Shown: one piece after another, positions 1-7,368 of the stretch
Layout: every line of letters begins with the position of its first letter
Numbering within the stretch: the first letter of the stretch is position 1
Virus record (IMG/VR): IMGVR_UViG_3300047359_000583
Coordinates: 1-47,622 of that record
Source: a virus
Direction: 5' to 3' (one strand)
Length of the DNA: 47,622 nt
Notes under the pieces: model-generated
Told to the model about the DNA's origin: nothing
The model's input: the letters and a program-made list of their open reading frames with translations, nothing else
Database searches by the model: none
Made by a program: the position numbers and the translations under genes

Positions 1-50
1 GCTCCATAGTTCTCTTTGTATTGACAATTGATAATAACTTTACTTTTCAT
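1..50 (-). CDS. Partial small phage protein, N-terminus only
   Basis: The reading frame starts with ATG at 50 and runs off the left edge; only the first 16 or so residues (MKSKVIINCQYKENYG) are visible. It lies 25 nt downstream of a 63-bp promoter-like cassette (76-138) on the same strand, which supports it as a real gene. The N-C-x-Y-x-E-N-Y-G start reminds me of small uncharacterised proteins of T4-like phages, but I cannot name a function from so little sequence. Confidence 0.55.
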   Translation of the reverse strand, partial: MKSKVIINCQYKENYG

Positions 51-75
51 AATTTGTGTTGTTTAAGTGTTGATG

Positions 76-138
76 TTTAATTACAGTACTAATATAATAA
101 AAAAGATTGACATAAAAAAACTTTTTGGCAATTATTTT
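76..138 (-). promoter_or_regulatory. 63-bp promoter-like cassette, copy 2
   Basis: On the minus strand this is AAAATAATTG, a 24-nt variable core, then TTTTTTATTATATTAGTACTGTAATTAAA. The same arrangement with identical spacing occurs at 300-362 and, inverted, at 44194-44256. Each copy precedes the start codon of a small gene (here 25 nt before the ATG at 50). The TATATTAG box differs by one base from the Bacteroidota -7 element TAnnTTTG, and a T6-T7 tract lies 18 nt upstream where a -33 element would sit. Promoter function is inferred. Confidence 0.6.
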
Positions 139-150
139 GCAAAAACTTTG

Positions 151-288
151 TTAAAAGTCTTTATTTTTGCCTTTATGTTTATCCTTTCTTGTGTATTGCT
201 TCTTACTTTTATGGACATTACCACGCATTGCTTGCCATATCTCTTGTATGGTAAACTGTGTTTTTTCTAGTTTTTTATTCTTGTCCAT
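151..288 (-). CDS. 45-residue very basic small protein
   Basis: An ATG at 288 opens a 45-codon frame ending in TAA at 151-153. The ATG is 11 nt downstream of a 63-bp promoter-like cassette, the same spacing as for the plus-strand gene at 44268. The product is rich in lysine (its second half is KSKKQYTRKDKHKGKNKDF) with a short hydrophobic stretch TIQEIWQAM before it. No family is recognised. Size, charge and the dedicated promoter are typical of small T4-like early proteins that bind nucleic acid or host enzymes, but no function can be assigned. The gene is short enough to be missed by length-filtered gene finding. Confidence 0.6.
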   Translation of the reverse strand: MDKNKKLEKTQFTIQEIWQAMRGNVHKSKKQYTRKDKHKGKNKDF

Positions 289-299
289 TGTATTTGTGC

Positions 300-362
300 T
301 TTAATTACAGTACTAATATAATAAAAAAGCCTGAGACTAAAAAATCTCAGGCCAATTATTTT
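300..362 (-). promoter_or_regulatory. 63-bp promoter-like cassette, copy 1
   Basis: Minus strand: AAAATAATTG, 24-nt core, then the 29-nt block ending GTACTGTAATTAAA, identical to copy 2 in both conserved arms. In this copy the variable core is itself a perfect 8-bp terminator stem (329-352), so the stop signal of the gene at 380-859 is embedded in the promoter of the next gene. The ATG of the 45-residue gene follows 11 nt downstream. Confidence 0.6.
323..352 (-). terminator. Rho-independent terminator after the 380-859 gene
   Basis: The minus strand reads GCCTGAGA, an 8-nt loop, TCTCAGGC (352 down to 329), followed at once by TTTTTT (328-323). This is a perfect 8-bp GC-containing stem with a U-tract. 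It lies 27 nt after the stop codon at 380 and closes the long leftward series of cargo genes. Confidence 0.85.
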
Positions 363-379
363 GTTAAAGTTATTAACAA

Positions 380-859
380 TTATCCAAACTTTTTAATTGT
401 CTTTGTTAATTCATCTAAAGATTTACCAACATGTTCACCAAAATCTGCATGAAGATCTTCATCAGCATCTAAAGGCTGCATATCTCTCCACTCTGTATAT
501 TTAGAAACAAACAATTCTGATGCATCCACTATTTTCTTAATATCGGATTTTGCATAGTCCTTTCCATAGTAACTATTAGGATCTACATCCTGTCTTGCTG
601 TTTCGTCAGTAAATGGATTTTTAATATCGATGCCATCGTAATCAAAATTAAAAGCCTCAAATGATTTTAAATGCTTCATTCTTTTCTTTTTCTTTTTTTT
701 GTACTCTTCTTCTGCGTCACCCCTGCCGGCAGGAACATCACCAGAACCTACACCACCATCCATTGGCAATACAACAGGTCCCATTCCGCCCATTCCAGCT
801 GGAGTTATATTTTCATTGATATCATCAATGAATGACTCAAATGTTGGTACGTATTTCAT
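380..859 (-). CDS. Probable internal capsid protein with two targeting-like motifs
   Basis: 159 residues, function unknown. The N-terminus MKYVPTFESF fits the pattern M-K-x-x-x-F-x-x-F shared by many proteins here and resembles the capsid-targeting sequence of T4 internal proteins (MKTYQEFIAEA). Residues 20-47 are rich in Gly, Pro and Met. A run of six lysines and an arginine (54-60) is then followed by a second copy of the motif, MKHLKSFEAF (61-70), and an acidic, helical C-terminal part. The lysine run is encoded by an A-rich tract with eight consecutive A just before the internal ATG. That tract could act as an internal start region, or mark a fusion of two genes. Last gene before the terminator at 323-352. 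Confidence 0.75.
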   Translation of the reverse strand: MKYVPTFESFIDDINENITPAGMGGMGPVVLPMDGGVGSGDVPAGRGDAEEEYKKKKKKRMKHLKSFEAFNFDYDGIDIKNPFTDETARQDVDPNSYYGKDYAKSDIKKIVDASELFVSKYTEWRDMQPLDADEDLHADFGEHVGKSLDELTKTIKKFG

Positions 860-878
860 AGTTGTTTTTGTTTTTCAT

Positions 879-3794
879 TTACCAAGCGTAATCAAAAGTT
901 TCAATTTTAGATATTTGATCCTTAATTGTTTTAGCGTAATTTTTAGCTTCTCTTTCGTAGTAAGATTCAGATTGTCCATATCTTTCTTCAGATTCTTCAC
1001 CCTGTCTAATGTAATCACAATATCTAGAATAGTTATCTAAAATATTTGACATGTGATTAGAAGCATCTCTTAATTTAGCTTCTCTACCTTTAGAGTTTTC
1101 TCCTATTTTAATTTCATCATATCTAGTTTTATTACCACTCGACAATCCGGCTTTAATTTGTTCTGCTAATTCATCAATAGCCTTTTCAACCATTTTATCA
1201 ATTGGTAAAGAAGCTGCCTTGGTAGCTAAAATTTGGTGATATCTGTCTGCGTTAGCTTTCTTAAAAGCTGCATCATCTGTAAATGCAGTTGCACCTTCTT
1301 TTGCTCTTGCTCTGTCACCTCTTAAGTTTTCAGTAGAATACTTCTGTCTAATTAGATCTAAGCTTACAATAATAACTCTATCAGAAACTTCTGCAATTCT
1401 TTTACCATTACTTAAACCAGAAGCACCCCAGCCTCTATATTTCTTGTTTACACCAACTTGATCTGCAGAACCTTTTCTACCATCTTTTTTCCATGAAGTT
1501 GTCTTAGCCCATCTAGACCAGTCGTTAGTATAAAATTCTCTATCACCACCCATAGCTGCTAATAAACACCCGCCACCTGGAATTGTGCTCATTGCATTGT
1601 ATGACCTAGAATCCTGTGGTAAATATGGATTCTCTTTTTCATTATCTGAAATAAAGAAAATAATATTTTTAGAACCACCATGGTTTTTAAATGCTTTTTG
1701 TGGGTTATTGTCTAAAATAAAATCTTCATCTTGTATTTTATCAAGGGCAACTTTAGTCAGTTGGTAAAAACCACCTGCTAATCTAGCTACGTTTTTTCTA
1801 GCGTGTTTTCCTTCTTGGTTACTTTGTAAAATACCTGATAATATAGCACTAGATATTTTTTCGTTTAATACGTTATATTCTGACTCAGTAGTAGCTGATT
1901 CTTCGATAAAACTAGCTAAATGTCCATCATCATCCCATCCGTATTTAGAATCGGCTAAAACAGCTTCAATATCTTTTCTTTTTCCAGTTAATTCAACTTC
2001 TGGATGTCCTCCTGCTGGGCCAATCTCTCTTAATACTTTTAATTCAACTTTGTGTTTCTTTAAAAGTTTTTTAAGTCCTTTTGATTCAGGGTCTGTAGCA
2101 TCCATTATTACAGTAGCTTCACATAATTTTTCGTCTAGCCTATCAAAGAAGTCAAAGTGTTCACTTTGTAAATCTTCACCATACTTTTCGTCCCATATTT
2201 CAGCTAATTCATATTTAGTAACTTTACCTTTATACTTATCCATGATTTCAACATAGATACTACCATATTCATATTCAAAATCTTCACCATAAGAAAGATC
2301 CCATGCCTTTTCAATATCTTTAAATGTAAGCTTTTTGGCTTTGGCTTCAGTAACTACTGATTCTTTTACGAAATTCTTAAGATCATCTGGATCTATAGAG
2401 TATTCTACGTCATCCTCGTCACTTCTAAGAACAACTTCATATTTACTTATGTCCCAAATCTTAAATTCGGCATCTTTATTAAGAGTAGATCCATCTACGT
2501 CGTTAGTTATATCGTAAACATCTCCATCAAAATCATCGCTATGGACTGTAGTTTTAATCTTTTGGCCTTTTTTAAATTTAGCCTCGTTAATAGATTTGCT
2601 TGAGCTATTAATAAAGCTTGCAAATGATTCATGTAAAAATTTATTATTCATTTTTTTTGTATTTTTATTTGTTACTTTATAAGTTTTACCATCGAATTCA
2701 AATTCTTCGCTGCCCTCTTCAATTGCTTTAGCTCTTGCTCCTAAAAATGCGTTACCTTCTCTAACATTATCAGCAGATTCAGTATATAGGTTTACATAAT
2801 TTCTACCTTTTTCAGAGTAAATTGAAGTGATTTTAAATTCACCATCAATTTTCTTACCAGTATCTTTTTTATAGTATTTAGCATAGTAAGCTTTAAAGAA
2901 TAAGTTTGGTTCTAGTTCTCCAAAGAAGTGTGTCATTTTACCCATAAAGAATTTAGCAGATGGATAATAAGTTGTTATATCTGCTTTGGTTTCAGCATCT
3001 AAAACACCTTTATCGAAATCTTTTACAAATTTAGCTTCAGTAACTACTGATTCTTTAACAAGAGAATCTGCGTCTATTGCTATTTCACTTGAAAAAGTCT
3101 TTAAACCATTAACCACAATCATACCATCTTTTTGTATACGAGTAACTTCACCTGAATCGAATGGTTTTTTAGAACTTCTGCTTAGAATAGAAACTTTATC
3201 TCCTACTCTAAATTTAGCTTCAGTAACTACAGATTCTTTAATTCTATACTTTTTCATTAAAGATTCAGCATCATCAATTGCATCTTGTAATTCTTGATCG
3301 CCCAAATCTGCCCAGTATTCAGATCCTCTTTCTCCGTCTAAATAATTCTGAGATATTTGTTCCCATTCATTTTCTGCTTTTCTATCATACATTAAAATAC
3401 TATCAAGGTCTCCGATTCTGTCTACAAGAGCGTTAACGCTATAATTTCTATTATCAGAGCCAGCCATTGGACCATATTCATTAAGTTCTTTAGACTTAGA
3501 AGTTTTATTTAGCTCACCAAGAATTTTAATACCCCATCTCGAAAGTGATACACCATCTTCAGATACATTAAAGTATTTTTTATTTCTAGATTTCCATTGT
3601 TTATGATCTCCGGAAAGTTCAGAAATAATTTTAGTAAATTCTTCTTTAGTAATTACACCATCTTTAATAGCCTCAATAACTGAATTTCTTACACTAGCCG
3701 TTTTACCAACAGTCCTTGCTGGATGGCGTTCTGTATATTTTCGTTTAAGTGTTAGTTTTTTACCTTCACTCAAGAATTCATTAAATTTTTTCAT
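879..3794 (-). CDS. Giant cargo polyprotein with repeated prohead-protease-like sites
   Basis: 971 residues. It begins MKKFNEFLSEG, a T4-type capsid-targeting motif. The peptide ESVVTEA recurs at residues 187-193, 248-254 and 478-484, with variants SINEA (401-405), LCEA (557-560) and ESATTES (632-638). All fit the T4 gp21 prohead protease rule (hydrophobic, any residue, Glu, then cut before a small residue). Cutting would give pieces of about 192, 61, 151, 79, 76, 78 and 334 residues. The pieces starting KFRVGDKV (194) and KFKKGQKI (406) look like small SH3-type barrels. Met382 begins an internal targeting-like segment, MNNKFLHESFASFI. The segment around 566-625 (GHPEVELTGKRKDIEAVLAD) is also found in the 690-residue protein. 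The C-terminal 334 residues match no family I know. Cleavage and packaging are inferred. Confidence 0.8.
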   Translation of the reverse strand: MKKFNEFLSEGKKLTLKRKYTERHPARTVGKTASVRNSVIEAIKDGVITKEEFTKIISELSGDHKQWKSRNKKYFNVSEDGVSLSRWGIKILGELNKTSKSKELNEYGPMAGSDNRNYSVNALVDRIGDLDSILMYDRKAENEWEQISQNYLDGERGSEYWADLGDQELQDAIDDAESLMKKYRIKESVVTEAKFRVGDKVSILSRSSKKPFDSGEVTRIQKDGMIVVNGLKTFSSEIAIDADSLVKESVVTEAKFVKDFDKGVLDAETKADITTYYPSAKFFMGKMTHFFGELEPNLFFKAYYAKYYKKDTGKKIDGEFKITSIYSEKGRNYVNLYTESADNVREGNAFLGARAKAIEEGSEEFEFDGKTYKVTNKNTKKMNNKFLHESFASFINSSSKSINEAKFKKGQKIKTTVHSDDFDGDVYDITNDVDGSTLNKDAEFKIWDISKYEVVLRSDEDDVEYSIDPDDLKNFVKESVVTEAKAKKLTFKDIEKAWDLSYGEDFEYEYGSIYVEIMDKYKGKVTKYELAEIWDEKYGEDLQSEHFDFFDRLDEKLCEATVIMDATDPESKGLKKLLKKHKVELKVLREIGPAGGHPEVELTGKRKDIEAVLADSKYGWDDDGHLASFIEESATTESEYNVLNEKISSAILSGILQSNQEGKHARKNVARLAGGFYQLTKVALDKIQDEDFILDNNPQKAFKNHGGSKNIIFFISDNEKENPYLPQDSRSYNAMSTIPGGGCLLAAMGGDREFYTNDWSRWAKTTSWKKDGRKGSADQVGVNKKYRGWGASGLSNGKRIAEVSDRVIIVSLDLIRQKYSTENLRGDRARAKEGATAFTDDAAFKKANADRYHQILATKAASLPIDKMVEKAIDELAEQIKAGLSSGNKTRYDEIKIGENSKGREAKLRDASNHMSNILDNYSRYCDYIRQGEESEERYGQSESYYEREAKNYAKTIKDQISKIETFDYAW
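2337..3240 (-). repeat. Three DNA copies of the ESVVTEA-coding repeat
   Basis: About 25 bp recur near-perfectly at roughly 2341-2366, 3031-3056 and 3212-3239. On the plus strand the shared core is GCTTCAGTAACTACTGATTC, with a single A-for-T change in the third copy. Each encodes KESVVTEAK or FVKESVVTEA in the 971-residue protein. The near-identity of the DNA, not just the peptide, suggests recent duplication or gene conversion of module ends. Confidence 0.85.
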
Positions 3795-3796
3795 GT

Positions 3797-4192
3797 TTAT
3801 TTAAGTTTTTTTAATATACCGTCTATTTCTGTATATGAGCAATTTGCACCCTTAACTATAAATGATCCATAAGAGATTGAAAGGTTTGCACCTTCACCTC
3901 CAGTTTTTACTTGAGTTTTATATGCTTCTTCTATAGATGCTTGATCTTCAGCAACAGCAACAACTTTAGGTCTAAATCCAGCGCCTACATTATGATCGTC
4001 TAAAGATCTTAAATGCATTTGTTCTCCATTAACTTCTACTGTATTATGTAGTATTAATGCAAAGTGGGTTTCACCCTTACCAGGTAAATCAAAACCATCA
4101 AATGCATATTTGCTAAAATAATATGATCCGAATTTTATTTTTTCATTTACTAAACTATTAGTAAATTCTCCAAATGTTTTTGTATTTTTCAT
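3797..4192 (-). CDS. Small probable internal capsid protein
   Basis: 131 residues. The N-terminus MKNTKTFGEFTNSLVNEK combines the M-K-x-x-x-F-x-x-F targeting pattern with a gp21-like site (L-V-N-E at 14-17), so a mature product of about 114 residues starting KIKFGSYYF is predicted. The rest looks like a compact mixed alpha/beta domain with a conserved-looking RSLDDHNVG segment; the family is unknown. It lies 2 nt upstream of the 971-residue gene and 17 nt downstream of the 617-residue gene, in the same transcription unit. Confidence 0.75.
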   Translation of the reverse strand: MKNTKTFGEFTNSLVNEKIKFGSYYFSKYAFDGFDLPGKGETHFALILHNTVEVNGEQMHLRSLDDHNVGAGFRPKVVAVAEDQASIEEAYKTQVKTGGEGANLSISYGSFIVKGANCSYTEIDGILKKLK

Positions 4193-4209
4193 ATTAGTAT
4201 ATTATTTTT

Positions 4210-6063
4210 TTATATATTCTTAATAAAATCATTAAATGTTTGGAAATCCGTTTTAGTAGATTCTTGCACAACTCCCATAGAGTCTTCCAGTTTAGACTTT
4301 AACTCAGCATACATATTATGTAATGCCTTTGGTGTTAGCTTCTTAAAGAGCTTCTCATCACCGTCTAACATTGCATTTCTTACCTGTGTTGCTGATATAT
4401 TCTTACCAGTTCTAGGGATTTCAAATAAACCAAAGTCATCTCTAACTCCTAGGTCATCTCTATATTCTTGTTTATCTACTTGGAATCCATAAGTTCTCAT
4501 TCTATCACTTCCTGTTCCCCATAATACTGGTTCGTATTTTGGTCTCATTGCATTAAACATAGTGTCAATACCGCCGGTTGGAATTACAAAAACTTCTTCG
4601 ATTGGATATTTAGATTTTAAAGAGTTAATCATTGCTACTTGAGTCTCCTCATCATAAGGTCTCTTAAATGCATCCTCTTTTTTCTTGTTCTTAGCTTTTA
4701 CTAATAATATTACTACTGGGTAGCCATTTTGTTTATGAATAGTTTCAACTACTTTAGCATGGCCTAGTGTAAATGGTTGGAATCTACCAACAAACATATT
4801 AACTAATTTCTTGCCTTGTTCTGGGTGGTCCACCTTTAATGCTTCTAAAATAGGACTTGTTTGTGATTTTAAATCTTGATTATTTAAGTATGTTTGAAAA
4901 TTCATAACCTCATCTTCTTTTACATCTCCAACAATTAGGCTTTCAATATTAGTGACTATTGTGTTTACTTTTGACATTAAGTCTTTATTAATAATATCTG
5001 TTTCTTTAGTTCTCTTTTTTCTAAAGCTACCTAATGCTATTTTAAAAAGCTCAGATAAAACTTTATTGTTTACTAATGATATTGTTTTCTCATTCTTAAT
5101 AAACGCTTTATTAAGTTCAAAACCTGGAAGTGATGCAAAGTCAGCAGAATTAAAACTAGTTCCGATATACTTAGTAGCATGCTTATCAATATAAGCATTA
5201 AAAATAATTGAAATTAGTTCAATATATCTTTCATCAGTTTTTTCTGCGTCTAATTGAATTGTATTAAAATCATAACCGCTCATAAATTCAACTAAGTCTA
5301 GAATAGACAGTTGATACATGTCGGATGGTGTTCTATCATTATTATAATCTCTATCAAATCTTTCTAATTTAAAACTTTTTACATTTTTACCTTCATAGAA
5401 ATTAATAATAAACGAATCTATATCTTTATCTAGAGTATTGTTTAATGCAGCACTAGAAGTAGCAGAATTAAATATATTGTAAACTGCTCTAGTAAAAGAT
5501 TGTTCTTTAAATTTATTTTTAAAAGCCTCTTCGGAAAGTTCTAATATATCTAATAAGTCATTAACTTGATCTTCTGATAATCTACCTTGAAATATAATTT
5601 GAGGTCTTTGTACATCTAATAAATCAGACCAATGATAAAGAATATTTGGGTCTCTAATTACCTTTTTAATTTGACTAGGATTAGTTGAACTTATCGTTTG
5701 TATGTGTGTTAATATTAAATTATTTTTAGGTAAGGCATCGTACTCAATGTCGATTGCTTTTTTAGTTGGTAAATAATCAAAACCAAATTTCCAATCTGTT
5801 GGAAGCTTTTCTAAAAGTTTAGGATCTAAAGATTTAAAATAATTAATTGCATTTTCATAATATTTAACAATAGTCCTATCAACTTTATTCATAGCTATTT
5901 TTGAACCACTTTTATAAAATTCAAATTCTCCATTAGAAGATCTTTTAACATGAAATGAAGAGGCTTGTATCTTTTCAGATATAAGACTTGTTGATTTTAT
6001 TAACTTAATAAAATCTTGTCTATTACTTGATTCAAAATATGTTTTTAGGTTTTGTAATGCCAT
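4210..6063 (-). CDS. HxGH-type nucleotidyltransferase with large N-terminal domain
   Basis: 617 residues. The C-terminal part is a nucleotidyltransferase of the cytidylyltransferase-like (NMN/FMN adenylyltransferase) superfamily. GRFQPFTLGH (426-435) is the nucleotide-binding HxGH-type motif, here T-L-G-H, and ISATQVR (556-562) is the C-terminal ISxTxxR signature. The likely reaction is adenylyl transfer to a mononucleotide such as NMN, but the substrate cannot be read from sequence. The N-terminal ~400 residues are not recognised. A gp21-like site ILEA (405-408) separates the two parts, so the enzyme could be released by cleavage; LISEK (28-31) is a possible N-terminal site. The last residues (FQTFNDFIKN) resemble a targeting motif placed at the C-terminus. 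Cotranscribed with the neighbouring cargo genes. Confidence 0.8.
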   Translation of the reverse strand: MALQNLKTYFESSNRQDFIKLIKSTSLISEKIQASSFHVKRSSNGEFEFYKSGSKIAMNKVDRTIVKYYENAINYFKSLDPKLLEKLPTDWKFGFDYLPTKKAIDIEYDALPKNNLILTHIQTISSTNPSQIKKVIRDPNILYHWSDLLDVQRPQIIFQGRLSEDQVNDLLDILELSEEAFKNKFKEQSFTRAVYNIFNSATSSAALNNTLDKDIDSFIINFYEGKNVKSFKLERFDRDYNNDRTPSDMYQLSILDLVEFMSGYDFNTIQLDAEKTDERYIELISIIFNAYIDKHATKYIGTSFNSADFASLPGFELNKAFIKNEKTISLVNNKVLSELFKIALGSFRKKRTKETDIINKDLMSKVNTIVTNIESLIVGDVKEDEVMNFQTYLNNQDLKSQTSPILEALKVDHPEQGKKLVNMFVGRFQPFTLGHAKVVETIHKQNGYPVVILLVKAKNKKKEDAFKRPYDEETQVAMINSLKSKYPIEEVFVIPTGGIDTMFNAMRPKYEPVLWGTGSDRMRTYGFQVDKQEYRDDLGVRDDFGLFEIPRTGKNISATQVRNAMLDGDEKLFKKLTPKALHNMYAELKSKLEDSMGVVQESTKTDFQTFNDFIKNI

Positions 6064-6065
6064 TG

Positions 6066-7367
6066 TTATCTACCGTATTTAATAATTCCCATTAATTGAT
6101 TAATTGCAGCAAAAGTTCCAGTTAGTTTATAAGTATGTCCTTTATATCTAAATACAAGGCCTTCGGTTGGTATGATAGATTCAATACCTCCAATTCTATC
6201 TAAACGTTCTAGTTCTTTAGCTACTTTATTTATCTGAGTTATATCTCCGCCCTTTTTAATCTTATCAGCTTCTGTTCTAATTTGATTATGCAGTCTCTGC
6301 ATTTCTTTATCTGGATTTGCAGCCACAAAGTTAGAAGCGTTCTTTAAGATAACAGAACCTAATTCTAAGAAAAGATCTTCAAAAGGTCTAATATTTTCTT
6401 TATATTTCTTTTTAACATCTTCTTTGTCAAATCTTTTAACAGCAGCTGCTTCATCTTTTCCTATTTCCTTTGCAAGACTTCTTAGATTAAGTGTTTTCTT
6501 ATCTCCATAAGCCCATCTTAATAATAAGCCTTCTTTATAGTCTTGTTGTAAATCGGGGAAGTTTTTATCAATAGTTTCTCTCCACCACATTTCATGATAT
6601 CTAGAAACCTCATCTGCATCTGTTAATCCATAACGATCTCTTAGCGCTTCAACCTTTTTTATAAACTTAAGTTGGTTCTTTTCAAAATCAATATCCTTAC
6701 CTATCTTAATAATTTGTGGTGGAATAACTGTAAAGACTTTACCAATATTAGCGTTAACTTTTTCTAAAGCAGCAGCAATTGATTTACCGTACTTAGGCTC
6801 TTCGCCAATTATATTACCATTACCATCTGTTATTTTAATTCCATGAAATTGAATAACGTCTCTATCATAATAGATAACATTTGGGTTTTTAGAGTAGATA
6901 AGCTCCATGTTCATAAAGTTCTTACCATTATCAAATGCTTCTAAATCTTTATCAGATAACTTGACTAGAGAAGTTGCTAAATCTTTAGCAGCAAAAATAT
7001 AAGTTTCTTCAACTAATTTTGATGCATGTCCAGTAAACATATCGATAATACCATTAAGGTCTAATGGGTTTGCCATTTGTCCTTTATTTCTAGCAAACAT
7101 TGCTTGGCCATCCTTTACAGTGACAAAAAGATTTTGCCCATCAGTTTTTTCAGTAGGCTCTTCTTCAAAATTAAGTTCACCGCTAAGTCCAGATTGGATT
7201 AATTTTTTAAAGTCTCCAAATGTTAATTGTTTATTATCAAATGGATGTGACATGTGTCCTGCGGCACCACCTTCAAGTATTAAAGCCTCATTAACCGAAA
7301 ATGAAGGAGCCTCTTTCAAAGTCCTTCTTTCCAGTACAAATTCTCTATAAGATTGTAGTTTTTTCAT
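6066..7367 (-). CDS. RNA-ligase-like nucleotidyltransferase with capsid-targeting start
   Basis: 433 residues. The covalent nucleotidyltransferase (ligase / capping) motif I is visible as EKTDGQN, with Lys74 as the expected adenylated residue and KxDG intact. FMNMELIYSKNP looks like motif III, KEGLLLRW (278-285) is motif IV, and the Lys-rich DKKTLNLRSL that follows fits motif V. The expected activity is ATP-dependent ligation or end-joining of nucleic acid, most like phage RNA ligases. The N-terminus MKKLQSYREFVLERRTLKEAPSF is a targeting-type sequence, with gp21-like sites at LKE/A (19-20), VNE/A (27-28) and ILE/G (32-33). The mature enzyme would then begin near residue 33, just before the catalytic domain. 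It starts 1 nt after the stop of the 690-residue gene and ends 2 nt before the 617-residue gene. Confidence 0.75.
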   Translation of the reverse strand: MKKLQSYREFVLERRTLKEAPSFSVNEALILEGGAAGHMSHPFDNKQLTFGDFKKLIQSGLSGELNFEEEPTEKTDGQNLFVTVKDGQAMFARNKGQMANPLDLNGIIDMFTGHASKLVEETYIFAAKDLATSLVKLSDKDLEAFDNGKNFMNMELIYSKNPNVIYYDRDVIQFHGIKITDGNGNIIGEEPKYGKSIAAALEKVNANIGKVFTVIPPQIIKIGKDIDFEKNQLKFIKKVEALRDRYGLTDADEVSRYHEMWWRETIDKNFPDLQQDYKEGLLLRWAYGDKKTLNLRSLAKEIGKDEAAAVKRFDKEDVKKKYKENIRPFEDLFLELGSVILKNASNFVAANPDKEMQRLHNQIRTEADKIKKGGDITQINKVAKELERLDRIGGIESIIPTEGLVFRYKGHTYKLTGTFAAINQLMGIIKYGR

Positions 7368-7368
7368 A

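Noticed and set aside
699-1040. Plus-strand open frames across the minus-strand gene clusters (for example 699-1040, 9149-9535, 19142-19468)
   Set aside because: They lie opposite well-supported genes, have no family features or start context, and arise because AT-rich antisense frames stay open. The 19142-19468 frame is just the complement of the Pro-Thr repeats.
879-1885. Reading the C-terminal piece of the 971-residue protein as an Alt-type ADP-ribosyltransferase
   Set aside because: The context would fit T4 Alt, but I could not find the R...S-T-S...E-x-E pattern, so naming it would go beyond the evidence.
2337-3240. Regularly recurring ~25-bp DNA repeat that could be taken for a CRISPR-like or regulatory repeat
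   Set aside because: The copies are in one reading frame of a long gene, spacing is uneven, and each encodes the same peptide, so they are protein junctions.
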